NCBI GenBank assembly: GCA_963728765.1
Contig: CAVSKX010000005.1
Coordinates: 1 to 64,000 of the forward strand
Source: AC-32 sp963728765
GTDB lineage: Bacteria > Actinomycetota > Thermoleophilia > Gaiellales > Gaiellaceae
Direction of reading: 5' to 3'
Length of the DNA stretch: 64,000 bases
The notes below the pieces were generated by a model. The model did no database searches and was not told the DNA's origin. It was given only the letters and a program-made list of their open reading frames with translations. Below are positions 32,851 through 42,030 of this stretch, piece by piece (within the stretch, counting starts at the first letter, position 1; each line of letters starts with the position of its first letter). The position numbers and the translations under genes were made by a program.

Positions 32851-34287
32851 CTAGGCGGCTGCCTGCATTGGCTCGCCCTCGGGGACTTCGACCTTCCCGC
32901 CCGGGATCAGCACGAACGCCGCCAGCGCTCCGGCCACGGCGAGCGCGATCAGCGCCCAGAACGCCCACTGGTAGCCGGAAGTCAGCGCCTCGGCCGGCGA
33001 GTGGCCGGTCTTGAGCAGGTCCTTGGAGTGCGAGATGAAGATGGTCGAGGCGACGGCGACTCCGATCGCGCCGCCGATCTGCTGGTTCGTGTTGATCAGT
33101 CCTGAGGCCAGCCCGGCCTGGTGCGGAGCCACCTGCGCCAGCGCGGCGATCGTCACCGGCACGAACGCGAACGCGAGCCCGAGCGCGAAGGTGATGTACG
33201 CCGGGAGAAGGTCGGGCCAGTAGTGGCCGTCGACCGGGATCTGGGTGTACCAGCCCATGGACACGGCCAGGACGACGAGGCCGACCACGATCACGGGCCG
33301 CGGCCCGAAGCGCGTTGTGAGCGCCTGGGCGGCGCCCGCCCAGATCACCGTCGTGCCCGCGGTTGCGAGGAACGTGACGCCGGTCTGCAAGGCCGACCAG
33401 CCGAGCACCTCCTGCACGTAGAGGGTCAGGACGAAGAAGTTCGCGAAGATCACCGCCCCGAGCAGGAAGCCCACGATGTTCGCTCCGAGCAGCGAGCGAA
33501 TCTTGAAGATGCTCAGGGGCACGAGAGGCGCCTTGCTGCGCATCTCGATCGCGATCGAGAGCAGGTCGAGCACGGCGGAGACGATCAGCAGCAGGATCGT
33601 CCGCGTCGAGCCCCAGCCGACGTCCGGCGCCTTCGAGACCGCGTAGACGAGGATCGCGAGTGCGCTCGTGATGGTGATCGCGCCGGCCGCGTCGAACTCG
33701 CGGTGGCCGAGGTCGGCGCGGCTCTCGGGGACGAACCGAAGCGTGAGCAGGAGGACGATCACGCCGACCGGGACGTTCACGAAGAAGATCCACTCCCAGC
33801 CGAGGTACTTGGTCAGGATCCCGCCGAAGAGCACTCCGGCCGCGGCGCCGGAGCCGCCGAGCGCGCCCCAGATGCCGAGGGCCTTGTTCCGCTCGGCGCC
33901 TTCCTCGAACGTCGTCGTCACGATCGACAGGGCGGCCGGCGAGATGATCGCCGCGCCAAGTCCCTGGACCGCGCGCGCCGCGATCAGGACACCGGCGCTG
34001 TTCGCGAGGCCGCAGACGAGCGAGGCGATCGTGAAGATCACCAGGCCGACGATGAAGATCCGCCTCCGGCCGAGCAGGTCGGCCATGCGCCCGCCGAGCA
34101 GGAGGAAGCCGCCGAAGGTGATCGCGTAGGCGGTGAGGACCCACTGAACGGTCGTCTCCGCGACGTTCAGGTCTCGCTGGATCGACGGGATCGCAACATT
34201 GACGATCGCGACGTCGAGGACGGTCATGAAGAAGGCGGCGCCCACTATGGCGAGCGTCAGCCAGCGGCGGTCGGCGGCGGGACTCAT
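32851..34287 (-). CDS. EmrB/QacA-type 14-TM drug exporter
   Basis: A 478-residue MFS-DHA2 transporter with 14 predicted helices. LDVAIVNVAIPSIQ on helix 1 is the DHA2 D1 signature, and LLGGRMADLLGRRRIF after helix 2 is motif A. LFGGILTKYLGWEWIFFVNVPVGV is the family's conserved helix 5-6 segment. It uses proton motive force to expel drugs or lipophilic compounds. GGGAGG precedes the ATG. It lies upstream of cbs with a 16-base gap on the same strand and may therefore supply that transcript. Confidence 0.92.
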   Translation of the reverse strand: MSPAADRRWLTLAIVGAAFFMTVLDVAIVNVAIPSIQRDLNVAETTVQWVLTAYAITFGGFLLLGGRMADLLGRRRIFIVGLVIFTIASLVCGLANSAGVLIAARAVQGLGAAIISPAALSIVTTTFEEGAERNKALGIWGALGGSGAAAGVLFGGILTKYLGWEWIFFVNVPVGVIVLLLTLRFVPESRADLGHREFDAAGAITITSALAILVYAVSKAPDVGWGSTRTILLLIVSAVLDLLSIAIEMRSKAPLVPLSIFKIRSLLGANIVGFLLGAVIFANFFVLTLYVQEVLGWSALQTGVTFLATAGTTVIWAGAAQALTTRFGPRPVIVVGLVVLAVSMGWYTQIPVDGHYWPDLLPAYITFALGLAFAFVPVTIAALAQVAPHQAGLASGLINTNQQIGGAIGVAVASTIFISHSKDLLKTGHSPAEALTSGYQWAFWALIALAVAGALAAFVLIPGGKVEVPEGEPMQAAA

Positions 34288-34617
34288 CTTCCTCCCTTGG
34301 GTCGCTCCCGGGGTCTTGCGGTGCGCGAACGAGGCTCGGCGGCGGCCTATTCCTGAGGCGGCACGGCCGCCTTCCTACCGCGCAAGGGTAACGAGGTCAC
34401 TCAGGTCCGGCGGAAGGTCCAGGGCACTCCGGCCGCTGTGTAAGAGAGGATTGAGGCGTGGCAAGCGACGTTTCCGCTGCGGTGAACGGCATGAAGTGCC
34501 GCTCCTGACTCTCGCGCCCGCCGCTCGGCGGCGAGGCATCGCTTGCGCTGCCGCTCAGAGGCCGTGGCGGCTCTGCCGCCGCGGGCGTCTCGACCCGAAT
34601 CGCTTGGGCACTCGCAG
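34288..34617. other. Divergent intergenic region
   Basis: About 330 bases between the EmrB-type gene (minus) and a secreted protein (plus). It contains short GC hairpins, for example GGCGGC-TCT-GCCGCC near 34566-34580, and no protein-like frame on either strand. Promoters for both genes should lie here but none is clear. Confidence 0.4.
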
Positions 34618-36963
34618 GTGAAGTCCAGCCACGCTAGTTGGCGGGCACCGGGGGTCGTCGGAATCGTGCTGGCACTCGCCGCGACGGCGAGCGCGGTCGC
34701 GGGCCACGGTCGCCGCGCCTCCGACTGCGTTCCGCTCAGGGCGGACCAGTCGTATTCGGACGCGGTCTTGAGCGCGCTCGCGGCGAAGGAGGACGTCTGG
34801 GGCACGCAGCTCGTCGGCTCGCAGCAGGGGCCGACCTACGCAGCCGTCCGGGCCCATCTGCACCCGTTGCTGCTAGTCGGCAAGCCCGCCGGGCTCAAGC
34901 CGACGCGCCTCACCGACTCGGGCGTCTACTACCTGCCGTTCGGGCGTCCGAAGGGGACGCACGGAGCGGGGGCGGTCGACCTGCACGTCGCCGACGGGAG
35001 CCAGGTCGTCTCGCAGCTCGCGAACGGGCCGCGGCTGACCGTCTCCGTCGGGTCGCGCGGGACCGAGCGCTACGGCTTCTGTCTCTCCCGGCTCGACCCG
35101 CCGCGGCTCGCGCAGGGCTACCTCCCGATACTCGAGACCTCGTACGTCGACGCCGACGGCGTGCGCTACCGGCAGGAGTCGTTTGCGACCCGGATTCCGC
35201 AGACGCGCTCGCTCGTGAGCTTCGTGCGCCTCAGCGTCGACCCGCGCGGCACGCGCGTGCCTCGGGCACTCGTCCGTTTCACCGCCTCCGACCGTGGGCT
35301 CACGCGCGTCGGCCGCCAGCTTCGGCTCGGCAAGCGCGTGCGCCTGCTCTTCACCAAGGGCGCGAGGCTGGACGGCCGCTCGATCGTCTTCGCCGCCCGC
35401 AGGCCGCGCGTCGTCTACGTCGCGTGGCTCAACCAGCCGAGCCGCACCCGGCCGATCCGGCTCAACCGCGCCACGTACGAACGGGCGCGCCGGTCGGTCG
35501 CCGCGTACTGGGTTCGGCGCCTGGCGGCCGGCGGCGAGGTGGTGGTGCCCGAGCAGCGCATCACCGACGCCGAGCGCAGCCTGCTCATCCAGAACCTGCT
35601 CATGTCGTGGCGCTACAGCCTCGGCAACTCCTACGAGCGGTTCTCGTGGGAGCTCGTCGACGTCGCAGAGGTGATGGGCGCCTACGGCTACCGCGGCGTC
35701 GAGCGCACGATCCTCCAGACTGCGCGCGGGGCGGCGACCTTCTTCCCGAACCGTGCCGCCGGCGAGCGGATGACCGGCGCCGCCGACTACTTCCGCCGCT
35801 ACGGCGACCGCGGCTACGTCGTCCAGATGACCTCGCAGTTCCGGCACGAGCTCGACTCCTTCGAACGCCAGCTCCGCCGGAGCAAGACCGGCCTGCTCAC
35901 GCGCGAGCGCTACGGCGCCGACATCCTCGGCCCGATTTACGGGCTACACGCGCAGGTGCTCGTGCTCCAGGGCCTGCGGGGGATGTCGGAGGTGTGGGCG
36001 CGCACCGGGTACCCGCGCCTCGCCGTCGAGGCGGCAGCCGTGGCCAACCGCCTGGAAACCGGGCTGCGGGCCGCGGTTGCAGCGGCGAAGACGACGCTGC
36101 CGGACGGCTCGCTGTTCGTGCCGATCGCGCTCGTCGACGGGAAGGAGAAGCCGTACGACAAGCTGACCGCCTCGAAGCGCGGGAGCTACTGGAACCTCGT
36201 CATGCCGTACGTGCTCGCCTCGGGGTTCTTCCGCCCCCACGGCGCGGACGCGCTGGGGTTGCTGCGCTACATGCAACTCCACGGCTCGCGCTTCCTCGGG
36301 CTCGTCCGCTTCAGCCCGCACACGGGCGTCACGAACCCCGGCTACGAAGGGCCCGGCTCGGACGACGTCTACGGCACGAACGTCGCCCGCTTCCTCGCCG
36401 ACAACGACCAGCCCGACCAGCTGGTGCTGAGCCTCTACGGGAAGCTCGGCGCGGGGATGACCGAGAACACCTTCGTCTCGGGCGAGGGCTCGTCGATCGC
36501 GCCGCTTAGCCGCCGCTACTACCGCTCGATGCACCGGCCGCCCAACAGCGCCAACAACGCGTTCTTCCTCGAGGCACTACGGCTGACGCTCGTGCACGAG
36601 GCCACGGACGCGAGCGGCTCGCCGAGCGGGCTGGAGCTCGGGTACTCGACGCCGCGCTCCTGGCTCGAGCCGGGGAAGCGGGTCGAGGTTCGGCGCCTGC
36701 AGACGAGCTTCGGCCGGCTGTCATACACGATCGACGGCGGGCCGACCGCGGTGCGGGTCTTGCTCGACGTGCCTGCGGGCCTCGCCGGCCCGCTGCGGCT
36801 GCGGCTTCGCCTGCCTGCCGGCCAGCAGCTCGGCGCGGTGACGATCGGCGGGGTGCCGTTCGACCGCTTCGCAGATCCGGAGACGCTCGACCTCACCGGC
36901 CTGACGGGCCACGTCGAGCTGGTCGCGCAGCGCGCGGCCGCCGCAGCGATCGCCAGCCGCTAA
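34618..36963 (+). CDS. Large secreted (alpha/alpha)-barrel protein
   Basis: About 781 residues with an N-terminal hydrophobic export signal (GVVGIVLALAATASAVAG). The GTG at 34618 is the best start because it immediately precedes that signal. The frame opens at 34543, but those codons look noncoding. A beta-sandwich-like N-terminal domain (to about 270) precedes a helical region with ERSLLIQNLLMSWRYSLGNSYERFSWELVD and later RGSYWNLVMPYVLASGFFRP and ENTFVSGEGSSIAPL, resembling six-hairpin glycosidases. C-terminal beta domain at about 675-781. The catalytic acids are not identified. A role in extracellular carbohydrate processing is inferred. Confidence 0.7.
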   Translation: MKSSHASWRAPGVVGIVLALAATASAVAGHGRRASDCVPLRADQSYSDAVLSALAAKEDVWGTQLVGSQQGPTYAAVRAHLHPLLLVGKPAGLKPTRLTDSGVYYLPFGRPKGTHGAGAVDLHVADGSQVVSQLANGPRLTVSVGSRGTERYGFCLSRLDPPRLAQGYLPILETSYVDADGVRYRQESFATRIPQTRSLVSFVRLSVDPRGTRVPRALVRFTASDRGLTRVGRQLRLGKRVRLLFTKGARLDGRSIVFAARRPRVVYVAWLNQPSRTRPIRLNRATYERARRSVAAYWVRRLAAGGEVVVPEQRITDAERSLLIQNLLMSWRYSLGNSYERFSWELVDVAEVMGAYGYRGVERTILQTARGAATFFPNRAAGERMTGAADYFRRYGDRGYVVQMTSQFRHELDSFERQLRRSKTGLLTRERYGADILGPIYGLHAQVLVLQGLRGMSEVWARTGYPRLAVEAAAVANRLETGLRAAVAAAKTTLPDGSLFVPIALVDGKEKPYDKLTASKRGSYWNLVMPYVLASGFFRPHGADALGLLRYMQLHGSRFLGLVRFSPHTGVTNPGYEGPGSDDVYGTNVARFLADNDQPDQLVLSLYGKLGAGMTENTFVSGEGSSIAPLSRRYYRSMHRPPNSANNAFFLEALRLTLVHEATDASGSPSGLELGYSTPRSWLEPGKRVEVRRLQTSFGRLSYTIDGGPTAVRVLLDVPAGLAGPLRLRLRLPAGQQLGAVTIGGVPFDRFADPETLDLTGLTGHVELVAQRAAAAAIASR

Positions 36964-37038
36964 AGGACGCCTTGACGAAACACCGCTGAGCCGCCGGAAC
37001 GCGCTGCTCGCCCCGATGCTGCGTCCCTCAGTCGCGCC

Positions 37039-37055
37039 CGTACCTTCCAGGTACG
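37039..37055. terminator. Short hairpin between convergent genes
   Basis: CGTACCT-TCC-AGGTACG forms a perfect 7-bp stem in the 163-base gap between the secreted-protein gene (plus) and purH (minus). It is the best terminator candidate in the gap. Confidence 0.4.
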
Positions 37056-37126
37056 AACGCTCCCTGCGTCCTTGCCTCGGAACGACCATCGCGCCCCGGC
37101 AACGAGCGGAGTTCCGCCAAGGCCTC

Positions 37127-38665
37127 CTAGTGGCGGAAGTGCCGGCGATGCGAGAAGACCATCGTCGCGCCCGTCCGCTCGACCGCCTCGATCACTTCTG
37201 AGTCTCGCTTGGAGCCGCCCGGCTGGATCACGCCCGTGATCCCCGCCGTGAGCGCGAGCTGCGGGCCGTCGGCGAACGGGAAGAAGGCGTCCGACGCCAT
37301 CACGGCGCCGGCCGTCTTGTGGCCGTGCTCGCGCGCCTTGTCGAGGGCGATCCGCACCGCGTCGACCCGGCTCATCTGGCCAGCGCCGATCCCGATCGTC
37401 TGCAGGTCGCTCGCGAGCACGATCGCGTTCGAGGTGACGTGCTTGCAGACCCGCCATGCGAAGAGCAGGTCGCCCCAGGCCATCTCGGTCGGCGATCCGC
37501 TCACGACCTCCATGCCCTCGCGGTCCTCGACGTCGGCGTCGCGCTCTTGCACGAGCAGCCCGCCGAGCACGCGCTTGTAGTCGCGCTCGCCGGGGTTCGT
37601 GAGCCGCCGCTCGCGGTCCTCGAGAATGCGCGTGGCCGGCTTCTCCTTCAGTCGTTCCAGCGCCCCGTCGTCGTAGCCGGGTGCGAACAGCACCTCGACG
37701 AACTGCTCCGCCAGCTGCTCGCCCAGGTCCATGCTCACCGGCCGGTTGAGGACGATCACGCCGCCGTAGGCCGAGACCGGGTCCGACGCCAGCGCCCGGT
37801 CGTACGCCTGCTCGATCGAGCCTGCCACGGCGACGCCGCAGGGGTTCGCGTGCTTGACGATCACGCACGCAGGCAGCTCGAACTCCCGCGCGACGAGCCG
37901 CGCCGCGGAGAGGTCGTTCAGGTTGTTGAACGAGAGCTCGCGGCCGTGGAGCTGGTCGACCCGCGAAAGCAGGTGGCGCCGTGCGCCGCGCTCGGAGTAG
38001 TAGGCCGCGCGCTGGTGCGGGTTCTCGCCGTAGGGGAGCTCGAGCTCCTTCGTGAAGCCGGGCAGCAGCGCCGCCGGGAACGCCTCGGGGTCGGAGAACC
38101 AGTTCGCGATCGCCGCCTCGTACGCCGCGGTGAGCGCGAACGTCTCGGCCGCGAGCCGGCGGCGGGTCTCGAGCGGGATGTCGCCGCGCTCGCCCAGCTC
38201 GGCGAGGATCTGGTGGTACCGATTCGGGTGCGGGACGGGCGCGACGTGCTGGAAGTTCTTCGCTGCTGCGCGCAGCATTGCCGGGCCGCCGATGTCGATC
38301 ATCTCGACGGCATCGCGCTCGCCGACGGCGCGGCGCGCGACCACGTCCTCGAACGGGTAGAGGTTCACGCAGACGAGGTCGAACGGCTCGATCCCGTGCT
38401 CGTCGAGCGCCGCGTTGTCGTCCGGCCGGTCCCGCCGGGCCAGGATCGCGGCGTGGATGCGGGGGTGGAGCGTCTTCACGCGGCCGCCGAGCAGCTCGGG
38501 CACTTCGGTCAGCTCCTCGACGGGCGTCACCGCCAGGCCGGCCTTCTCGAGGTGCGCCGCCGTGCCGCCGCTGGCGACGAGCTCCACGTCCTGCTCGATC
38601 AGCCCGCGCGCGAACGGCTCGAGGCCGGTCTTGTCGTAGACCGAGATCAGCGCGCGCCGGATCAC
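37127..38665 (-). CDS. purH: Bifunctional AICAR formyltransferase/IMP cyclohydrolase
   Basis: A 512-residue protein catalysing the last two steps of IMP synthesis: formylation of AICAR from 10-formyl-THF, then ring closure. The N-terminal MGS-like cyclohydrolase domain starts MIRRALISVYDKTGLEPFA and includes GGRVKTLHPRIHAAIL. The C-terminal transformylase domain holds ELPYGENPHQRAA, FNNLNDLSAA, VIVKHANPCGVA and GDLLFAWRVCKHV. Length matches the family. GTG start. It is 138 bases from purN on the same strand, the last purine gene of the M-N-H block. Confidence 0.97.
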   Translation of the reverse strand: MIRRALISVYDKTGLEPFARGLIEQDVELVASGGTAAHLEKAGLAVTPVEELTEVPELLGGRVKTLHPRIHAAILARRDRPDDNAALDEHGIEPFDLVCVNLYPFEDVVARRAVGERDAVEMIDIGGPAMLRAAAKNFQHVAPVPHPNRYHQILAELGERGDIPLETRRRLAAETFALTAAYEAAIANWFSDPEAFPAALLPGFTKELELPYGENPHQRAAYYSERGARRHLLSRVDQLHGRELSFNNLNDLSAARLVAREFELPACVIVKHANPCGVAVAGSIEQAYDRALASDPVSAYGGVIVLNRPVSMDLGEQLAEQFVEVLFAPGYDDGALERLKEKPATRILEDRERRLTNPGERDYKRVLGGLLVQERDADVEDREGMEVVSGSPTEMAWGDLLFAWRVCKHVTSNAIVLASDLQTIGIGAGQMSRVDAVRIALDKAREHGHKTAGAVMASDAFFPFADGPQLALTAGITGVIQPGGSKRDSEVIEAVERTGATMVFSHRRHFRH

Positions 38666-38803
38666 CTGTGCCCCTCCAGCCCATGCCCGTCTGCCCCGGG
38701 CCTGCGATCACTCGGCGCCAGGAACCACCCTCGCCCTTGCCGAGGCAACCAGCCATGGCCGCGGACGAGTGCGGCCACTGGCTTGGTGCTCGCGATCCAG
38801 GGA

Positions 38804-39367
38804 CTAGACAGCATCACCTGAAGGAGCACTCGACATCAGCTCACGGACTACCCGGGGCAGGAGGCGGTGCTCGACGGCCTGGACGCGGGCCGTCAGCGAC
38901 TCCGCGTCGTCGCCGGCAAGCACCGGCACGGACTCGGTCGCGATCACGGGGCCGGTGTCGACGCCGCCGTCGACGTAGTGCACGGTCGCGGCGGTCTCGG
39001 GCACGCCCGCAGCGAGCACGTCGTCGATCGGATGCGGGCCGGGGAACTCGGGCAGCGGGGCGGGGTGCGTGTTCACGACGCGCCTCGGGAAACGCTCGAG
39101 GAAGCAGCGCCGCAGCAGGTGCATGTAGCCGGCGCAGACGACCAGGTCGACGCCGTAGTAGATGAGCCAGTCGCCCATCGCCGCGTCGCGCATCTCGCGG
39201 TCGGGGTAGTCGTCGAGCTCGAAGGCCGCCGCGGGGATCCCGGCCTCCTCCGCACGCTCCAGGGCCCGCACGCCCGCGCGGTTGCTCGCGACCGCGCCGA
39301 TCGGCAGGCCGGCGTCGATCAGCGCCTGCAGGTTCGTGCCCTCGCCGCTGACCAGGACGCCGATCAC
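38804..39367 (-). CDS. purN: Phosphoribosylglycinamide formyltransferase
   Basis: A 187-residue GAR transformylase using 10-formyl-THF. The phosphate loop is SGEGTNLQALIDA near residue 10, the catalytic histidine lies in VNTHPAPLPEFPG, and the catalytic aspartate in VHYVDGGVDTGPVI. All are intact. Its GTG overlaps the purM TGA (GTGA), so the two are translationally coupled. The 138-base gap to purH contains no gene. Confidence 0.96.
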   Translation of the reverse strand: MIGVLVSGEGTNLQALIDAGLPIGAVASNRAGVRALERAEEAGIPAAAFELDDYPDREMRDAAMGDWLIYYGVDLVVCAGYMHLLRRCFLERFPRRVVNTHPAPLPEFPGPHPIDDVLAAGVPETAATVHYVDGGVDTGPVIATESVPVLAGDDAESLTARVQAVEHRLLPRVVRELMSSAPSGDAV

Positions 39368-40275
39368 GTCAGCTTCCCGATCACCGTCCCGGCCGCGGCG
39401 TCAGCCTCCGGGACGACTGCGCACATCCCGATGCCGAGGTTGAAGACTCGCCGCTGCTCCTCCTCGTCGACCCCGCGGTCGTCGAGCCACGCGTAGACGG
39501 GCGGGCGCTGCCACGACTCCCAGTCGAGCTCGACCCCGACGCCCTCCGGGAGCACGCGGGTCAGGTTGCCGAGGATCCCTCCGCCGGTCACGTGCGCGAG
39601 CGCCTTGATGTCGGCGCGCTCCCGCAGCGCGCGCACGTCGTCGAGGTAGAGGCGGTGCGGCGCGAGCAGCAGGTCGGCGTCGAGCCCTCCCTTGCCGACC
39701 AGCGTACGCACCAGCGAGAAGCCGTTCGTGTGCAGGCCGGAGGAGGGGAGTCCGAGCACGACGTCGCCGGGCTCGCAGCGGGAGCCGTCGATCAGCCGCT
39801 CGCGGTCGACGAGGCCGACGCAGGTGCCGGCGAAGTCGAGCTCCTCCTCGCGGTAGATCCCCGGCAGCTCCGCCGTCTCGCCGCCGATCAGCGCGCACCC
39901 GGCCTCGCGGCAGACCTCGGCCGCGCCCTCGACGAGCTCCGCGACCTGCTCGAGGTCGAGCTCGTGTGCGGCGACATAGTCCAACAGGAACAGCGGCTCT
40001 GCTCCGGTCGTGATCACGTCGTCGATGCAGTGCGCCGCCAGGTCGCGGCCCGCGTCGTGCAGCCGGCCCGCGCGCCGGGAAAGCACGAGCTTCGAGCCGA
40101 CGCTGTCGGTCGAGGCCGCGAGCAACCGCCGCTCGTCGAGCGGGTACAGCCCCGCGAAGGCGCCGAAGCCGGTCGCGCCGGTGGACTCGACCGCGCCGCG
40201 CAGCCGCTCGACCACCGCTTCTGCCGCCGCAAGCGAGACCCCGGCCGCCTCGTAGGTCCTGCCCCCGGAGCTCAC
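39364..40275 (-). CDS. purM: Phosphoribosylformylglycinamidine cyclo-ligase
   Basis: A 303-residue AIR synthetase, shorter than the 330-350 of many PurM. Conserved blocks are TGFGAFAGLYPL, ASTDSVGSKL, HCIDDVITTGAEPLFLLDY, LIGGETAELPG, GLPSSGLHTNGFSLVR and HVTGGGILGNLTRVLPE. It closes FGAM to AIR using ATP. GTG start with purN coupled downstream. It begins the M-N-H block of the purine cluster. Upstream of it on the minus strand lies a VOC-domain gene, 39 bases away. Confidence 0.96.
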   Translation of the reverse strand: MSSGGRTYEAAGVSLAAAEAVVERLRGAVESTGATGFGAFAGLYPLDERRLLAASTDSVGSKLVLSRRAGRLHDAGRDLAAHCIDDVITTGAEPLFLLDYVAAHELDLEQVAELVEGAAEVCREAGCALIGGETAELPGIYREEELDFAGTCVGLVDRERLIDGSRCEPGDVVLGLPSSGLHTNGFSLVRTLVGKGGLDADLLLAPHRLYLDDVRALRERADIKALAHVTGGGILGNLTRVLPEGVGVELDWESWQRPPVYAWLDDRGVDEEEQRRVFNLGIGMCAVVPEADAAAGTVIGKLT

Positions 40276-40314
40276 GGGGCGAGTCTAAAGGGGCCGCTTG
40301 TCGGTGCTGGCGGG

Positions 40315-40926
40315 TTAGTCGAAGAGCTCGGCGTACAGCTCCGGCCGTCCGCGCGGGCCCTCGGGGAGGAAGCGCACGACCGTCGCGCCGATCACGACCT
40401 GGGCGTCCCAGCGGTCGACCTCGAGCAGCTGCGACAGCGCCTCGGCTTTCGCGGCCGGGTCGTCGGCGCGCAGGTGGAGCTCCGACAGCCGCAGCTCCTC
40501 GACGTTCTCGAGCAGCTCGTCGATCCAGTCGCGCTGCGGGTGGACCTCGAGCCGGTAGCCAGCGTCGGTTGCGACGAAGGTTCGCCGGCCGGGGTACTCC
40601 TGCACCCGCAGCCGCAGCCGTGTGGCCCGCTCGAGAACTTCGTGGAACTCGTCGTCGTCGAGCGCCACGCCGAGGTGGTCGACCCGCGGCAGCGGCCACT
40701 GGCCGGGCTGCACGACGACGTTCACGGCACCTCGCTCGAGCTCCGAGAGCCGGTGCCGGAAACCCGAGCGCTCGAGCTCCTCCCACGAGACTCCGGACTC
40801 GAAGTGCACCTGGTCCTCGCCGATCCGCCCGTAGCGCGCCACCAGCCGGAAGCCGAGCTGCGCCAGGTACCGCGCCTCAACCTCGCGCACGTGGCTCGTC
40901 ACCAGGTGGTAGTGGAAGAGGTCCAA
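40315..40926 (-). CDS. VOC-superfamily protein
   Basis: About 203 residues. The TTG at 40926 is chosen to retain the first beta strand DLFHYHLVTSHVREVEARYLAQLG. The core has HFESGVSWEELERSGF, the VDHLGVALDDDEF VOC strand, then RRTFVATDAGYRLEVHPQRDW. It resembles a paired beta-alpha-beta-beta-beta glyoxalase/dioxygenase fold, with candidate metal residues H and E. Substrate unknown. It is divergent from another VOC gene at 40984 and shares the region between them, and it directly precedes purM on the same strand. Confidence 0.7.
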   Translation of the reverse strand: MDLFHYHLVTSHVREVEARYLAQLGFRLVARYGRIGEDQVHFESGVSWEELERSGFRHRLSELERGAVNVVVQPGQWPLPRVDHLGVALDDDEFHEVLERATRLRLRVQEYPGRRTFVATDAGYRLEVHPQRDWIDELLENVEELRLSELHLRADDPAAKAEALSQLLEVDRWDAQVVIGATVVRFLPEGPRGRPELYAELFD

Positions 40927-40983
40927 AACTCGCGCGGATTGTGCAGGAAGCTGGGTCGCGGCGAGGAAAGTGACGCTCGCCAC

Positions 40984-41394
40984 ATGAGCGTGCAACACGT
41001 CGACCTCGTCGTCTCCTCGATCGCGCGCAGCCTGCCCTTCTACCGAGAGCTGCTCGCGCCGCTCGGGTTCCACCGCATCGGCGAGGTCGAGGGCGAGCGC
41101 GGCGAGACCATCTGGTACCTGTCGGGAGCGGCCAGCGCGATCGGGCTGCGCGAGGCGCAGACGCCGAGCGAGGGCCCGTACGACCGGTATCGCGTCGGCC
41201 TTCACCACCTCGCGTTCGAGGCTCGCTCGCGCGGCGCCGTCAACGAGCGCGCCGGATGGCTGCGCGCCCAGGGGGCCGAGATCGAGAGCGGCCCGGAGGA
41301 ATACGCCTACTTGCCGGGGTATTACGCGGTGTTCTTCTACGACCCGGACGGAATGAAGCTCGAGATCGTCCACATCCCCGGCCTCGCGGCCTGA
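40984..41394 (+). CDS. VOC-superfamily (glyoxalase-like) protein
   Basis: A 136-residue single VOC domain. It opens QHVDLVVSSIARSLPFYREL, has GLHHLAFEARSRGAVNERAG in the middle and ends VFFYDPDGMKLEIVH, the usual fosfomycin-resistance or glyoxalase-like pattern. Candidate metal residues are H5, H74/H75 and E127. Activity cannot be assigned. ATG start. Followed 17 bases later by a small membrane protein on the same strand. Confidence 0.85.
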   Translation: MSVQHVDLVVSSIARSLPFYRELLAPLGFHRIGEVEGERGETIWYLSGAASAIGLREAQTPSEGPYDRYRVGLHHLAFEARSRGAVNERAGWLRAQGAEIESGPEEYAYLPGYYAVFFYDPDGMKLEIVHIPGLAA

Positions 41395-41411
41395 CGAAAG
41401 GAGAAGCTGGC

Positions 41412-41684
41412 ATGTCGACAACTCCTCCCGAAGAGCCGGCCGGCACGACGGGCCCTTCGCGGACTTCGATGGGGATGCCGAGCATCCCGTCGGGGGCCCG
41501 AATGCCGCTCCCCGGCAACGCGGAGTTCGCGCTCTACGCGCTGATCGAGTTCGTCCTGATCATCATCTGGATCGCCGCCGACAGCGTGAACACGAACCAG
41601 TGGAGCATCTTCACCGTCGTCCTGACGGCGTTCTACCTGCTCAGCCGCGGCATCGCCAAGGCCAGCCGCGTCCTCGAGCAGTAG
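41412..41684 (+). CDS. Small two-TM membrane protein
   Basis: A 90-residue protein: a hydrophilic, proline-rich N-terminus of about 36 residues, then two helices (ALYALIEFVLIIIWIAA and WSIFTVVLTAFYLLSRG) and a short basic tail. AGGAG precedes the ATG at 41412. The family is not recognised, but the architecture is common among small actinobacterial membrane proteins. It probably belongs to the same transcript as the VOC gene. It ends 52 bases before an inverted-repeat element. Confidence 0.7.
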   Translation: MSTTPPEEPAGTTGPSRTSMGMPSIPSGARMPLPGNAEFALYALIEFVLIIIWIAADSVNTNQWSIFTVVLTAFYLLSRGIAKASRVLEQ

Positions 41685-41736
41685 CTCAGCGAACCGGCCG
41701 GGGGAGCCTCGCGCTCCCCCAGCAGCAGCGCCTCCA

Positions 41737-41890
41737 CCCGGGGTCAGGTCTTGCAATACCACATCGGCGTAAGAGATTTGCGCCAAGTCGTTCAGAGGTG
41801 CGACCACCTGGGGACAAACCGGCGCTGAGGCCTCACGATCTTGCTCGGCTTTCGTCGGCGAATGTTGCGATGCAAGACCTGACCCCGGGG
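41737..41890. mobile_element. MITE-like inverted-repeat element, copy 1
   Basis: A 154-bp element bounded by CCCGGGGTCAGGTCTTGCA (41737-41755) and its exact inverse (41871-41889). Inside there is no protein-like frame. The outer 19 bp are identical to those of the element at 46600-46752, while the interiors differ. GGGGTCAGGTCTTG-type ends are often found around REP-associated tyrosine transposases, but no transposase is in this window. Confidence 0.75.
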
Positions 41891-42030
41891 TAAACGCTGG
41901 GACGCTGCTGCGTCTTGCCGATCAGCCGCAGGTGACGAACGCGCCTTTGCGACGTGAGCCGAAGACGACTACGCCGATGACGACCACACCGATGACATTC
42001 TCGTCCTCGCGCGCTTCGTCGAGGAGCTGT

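Noticed and set aside
32835..34600. A riboswitch for sulfur metabolism
   Set aside because: There are only 16 bases between the MFS stop and cbs, and I saw no SAM-box-like structure upstream of the MFS gene.
40315..41421. A 368-residue double VOC protein
   Set aside because: The upstream portion is antisense to the VOC gene at 40984.
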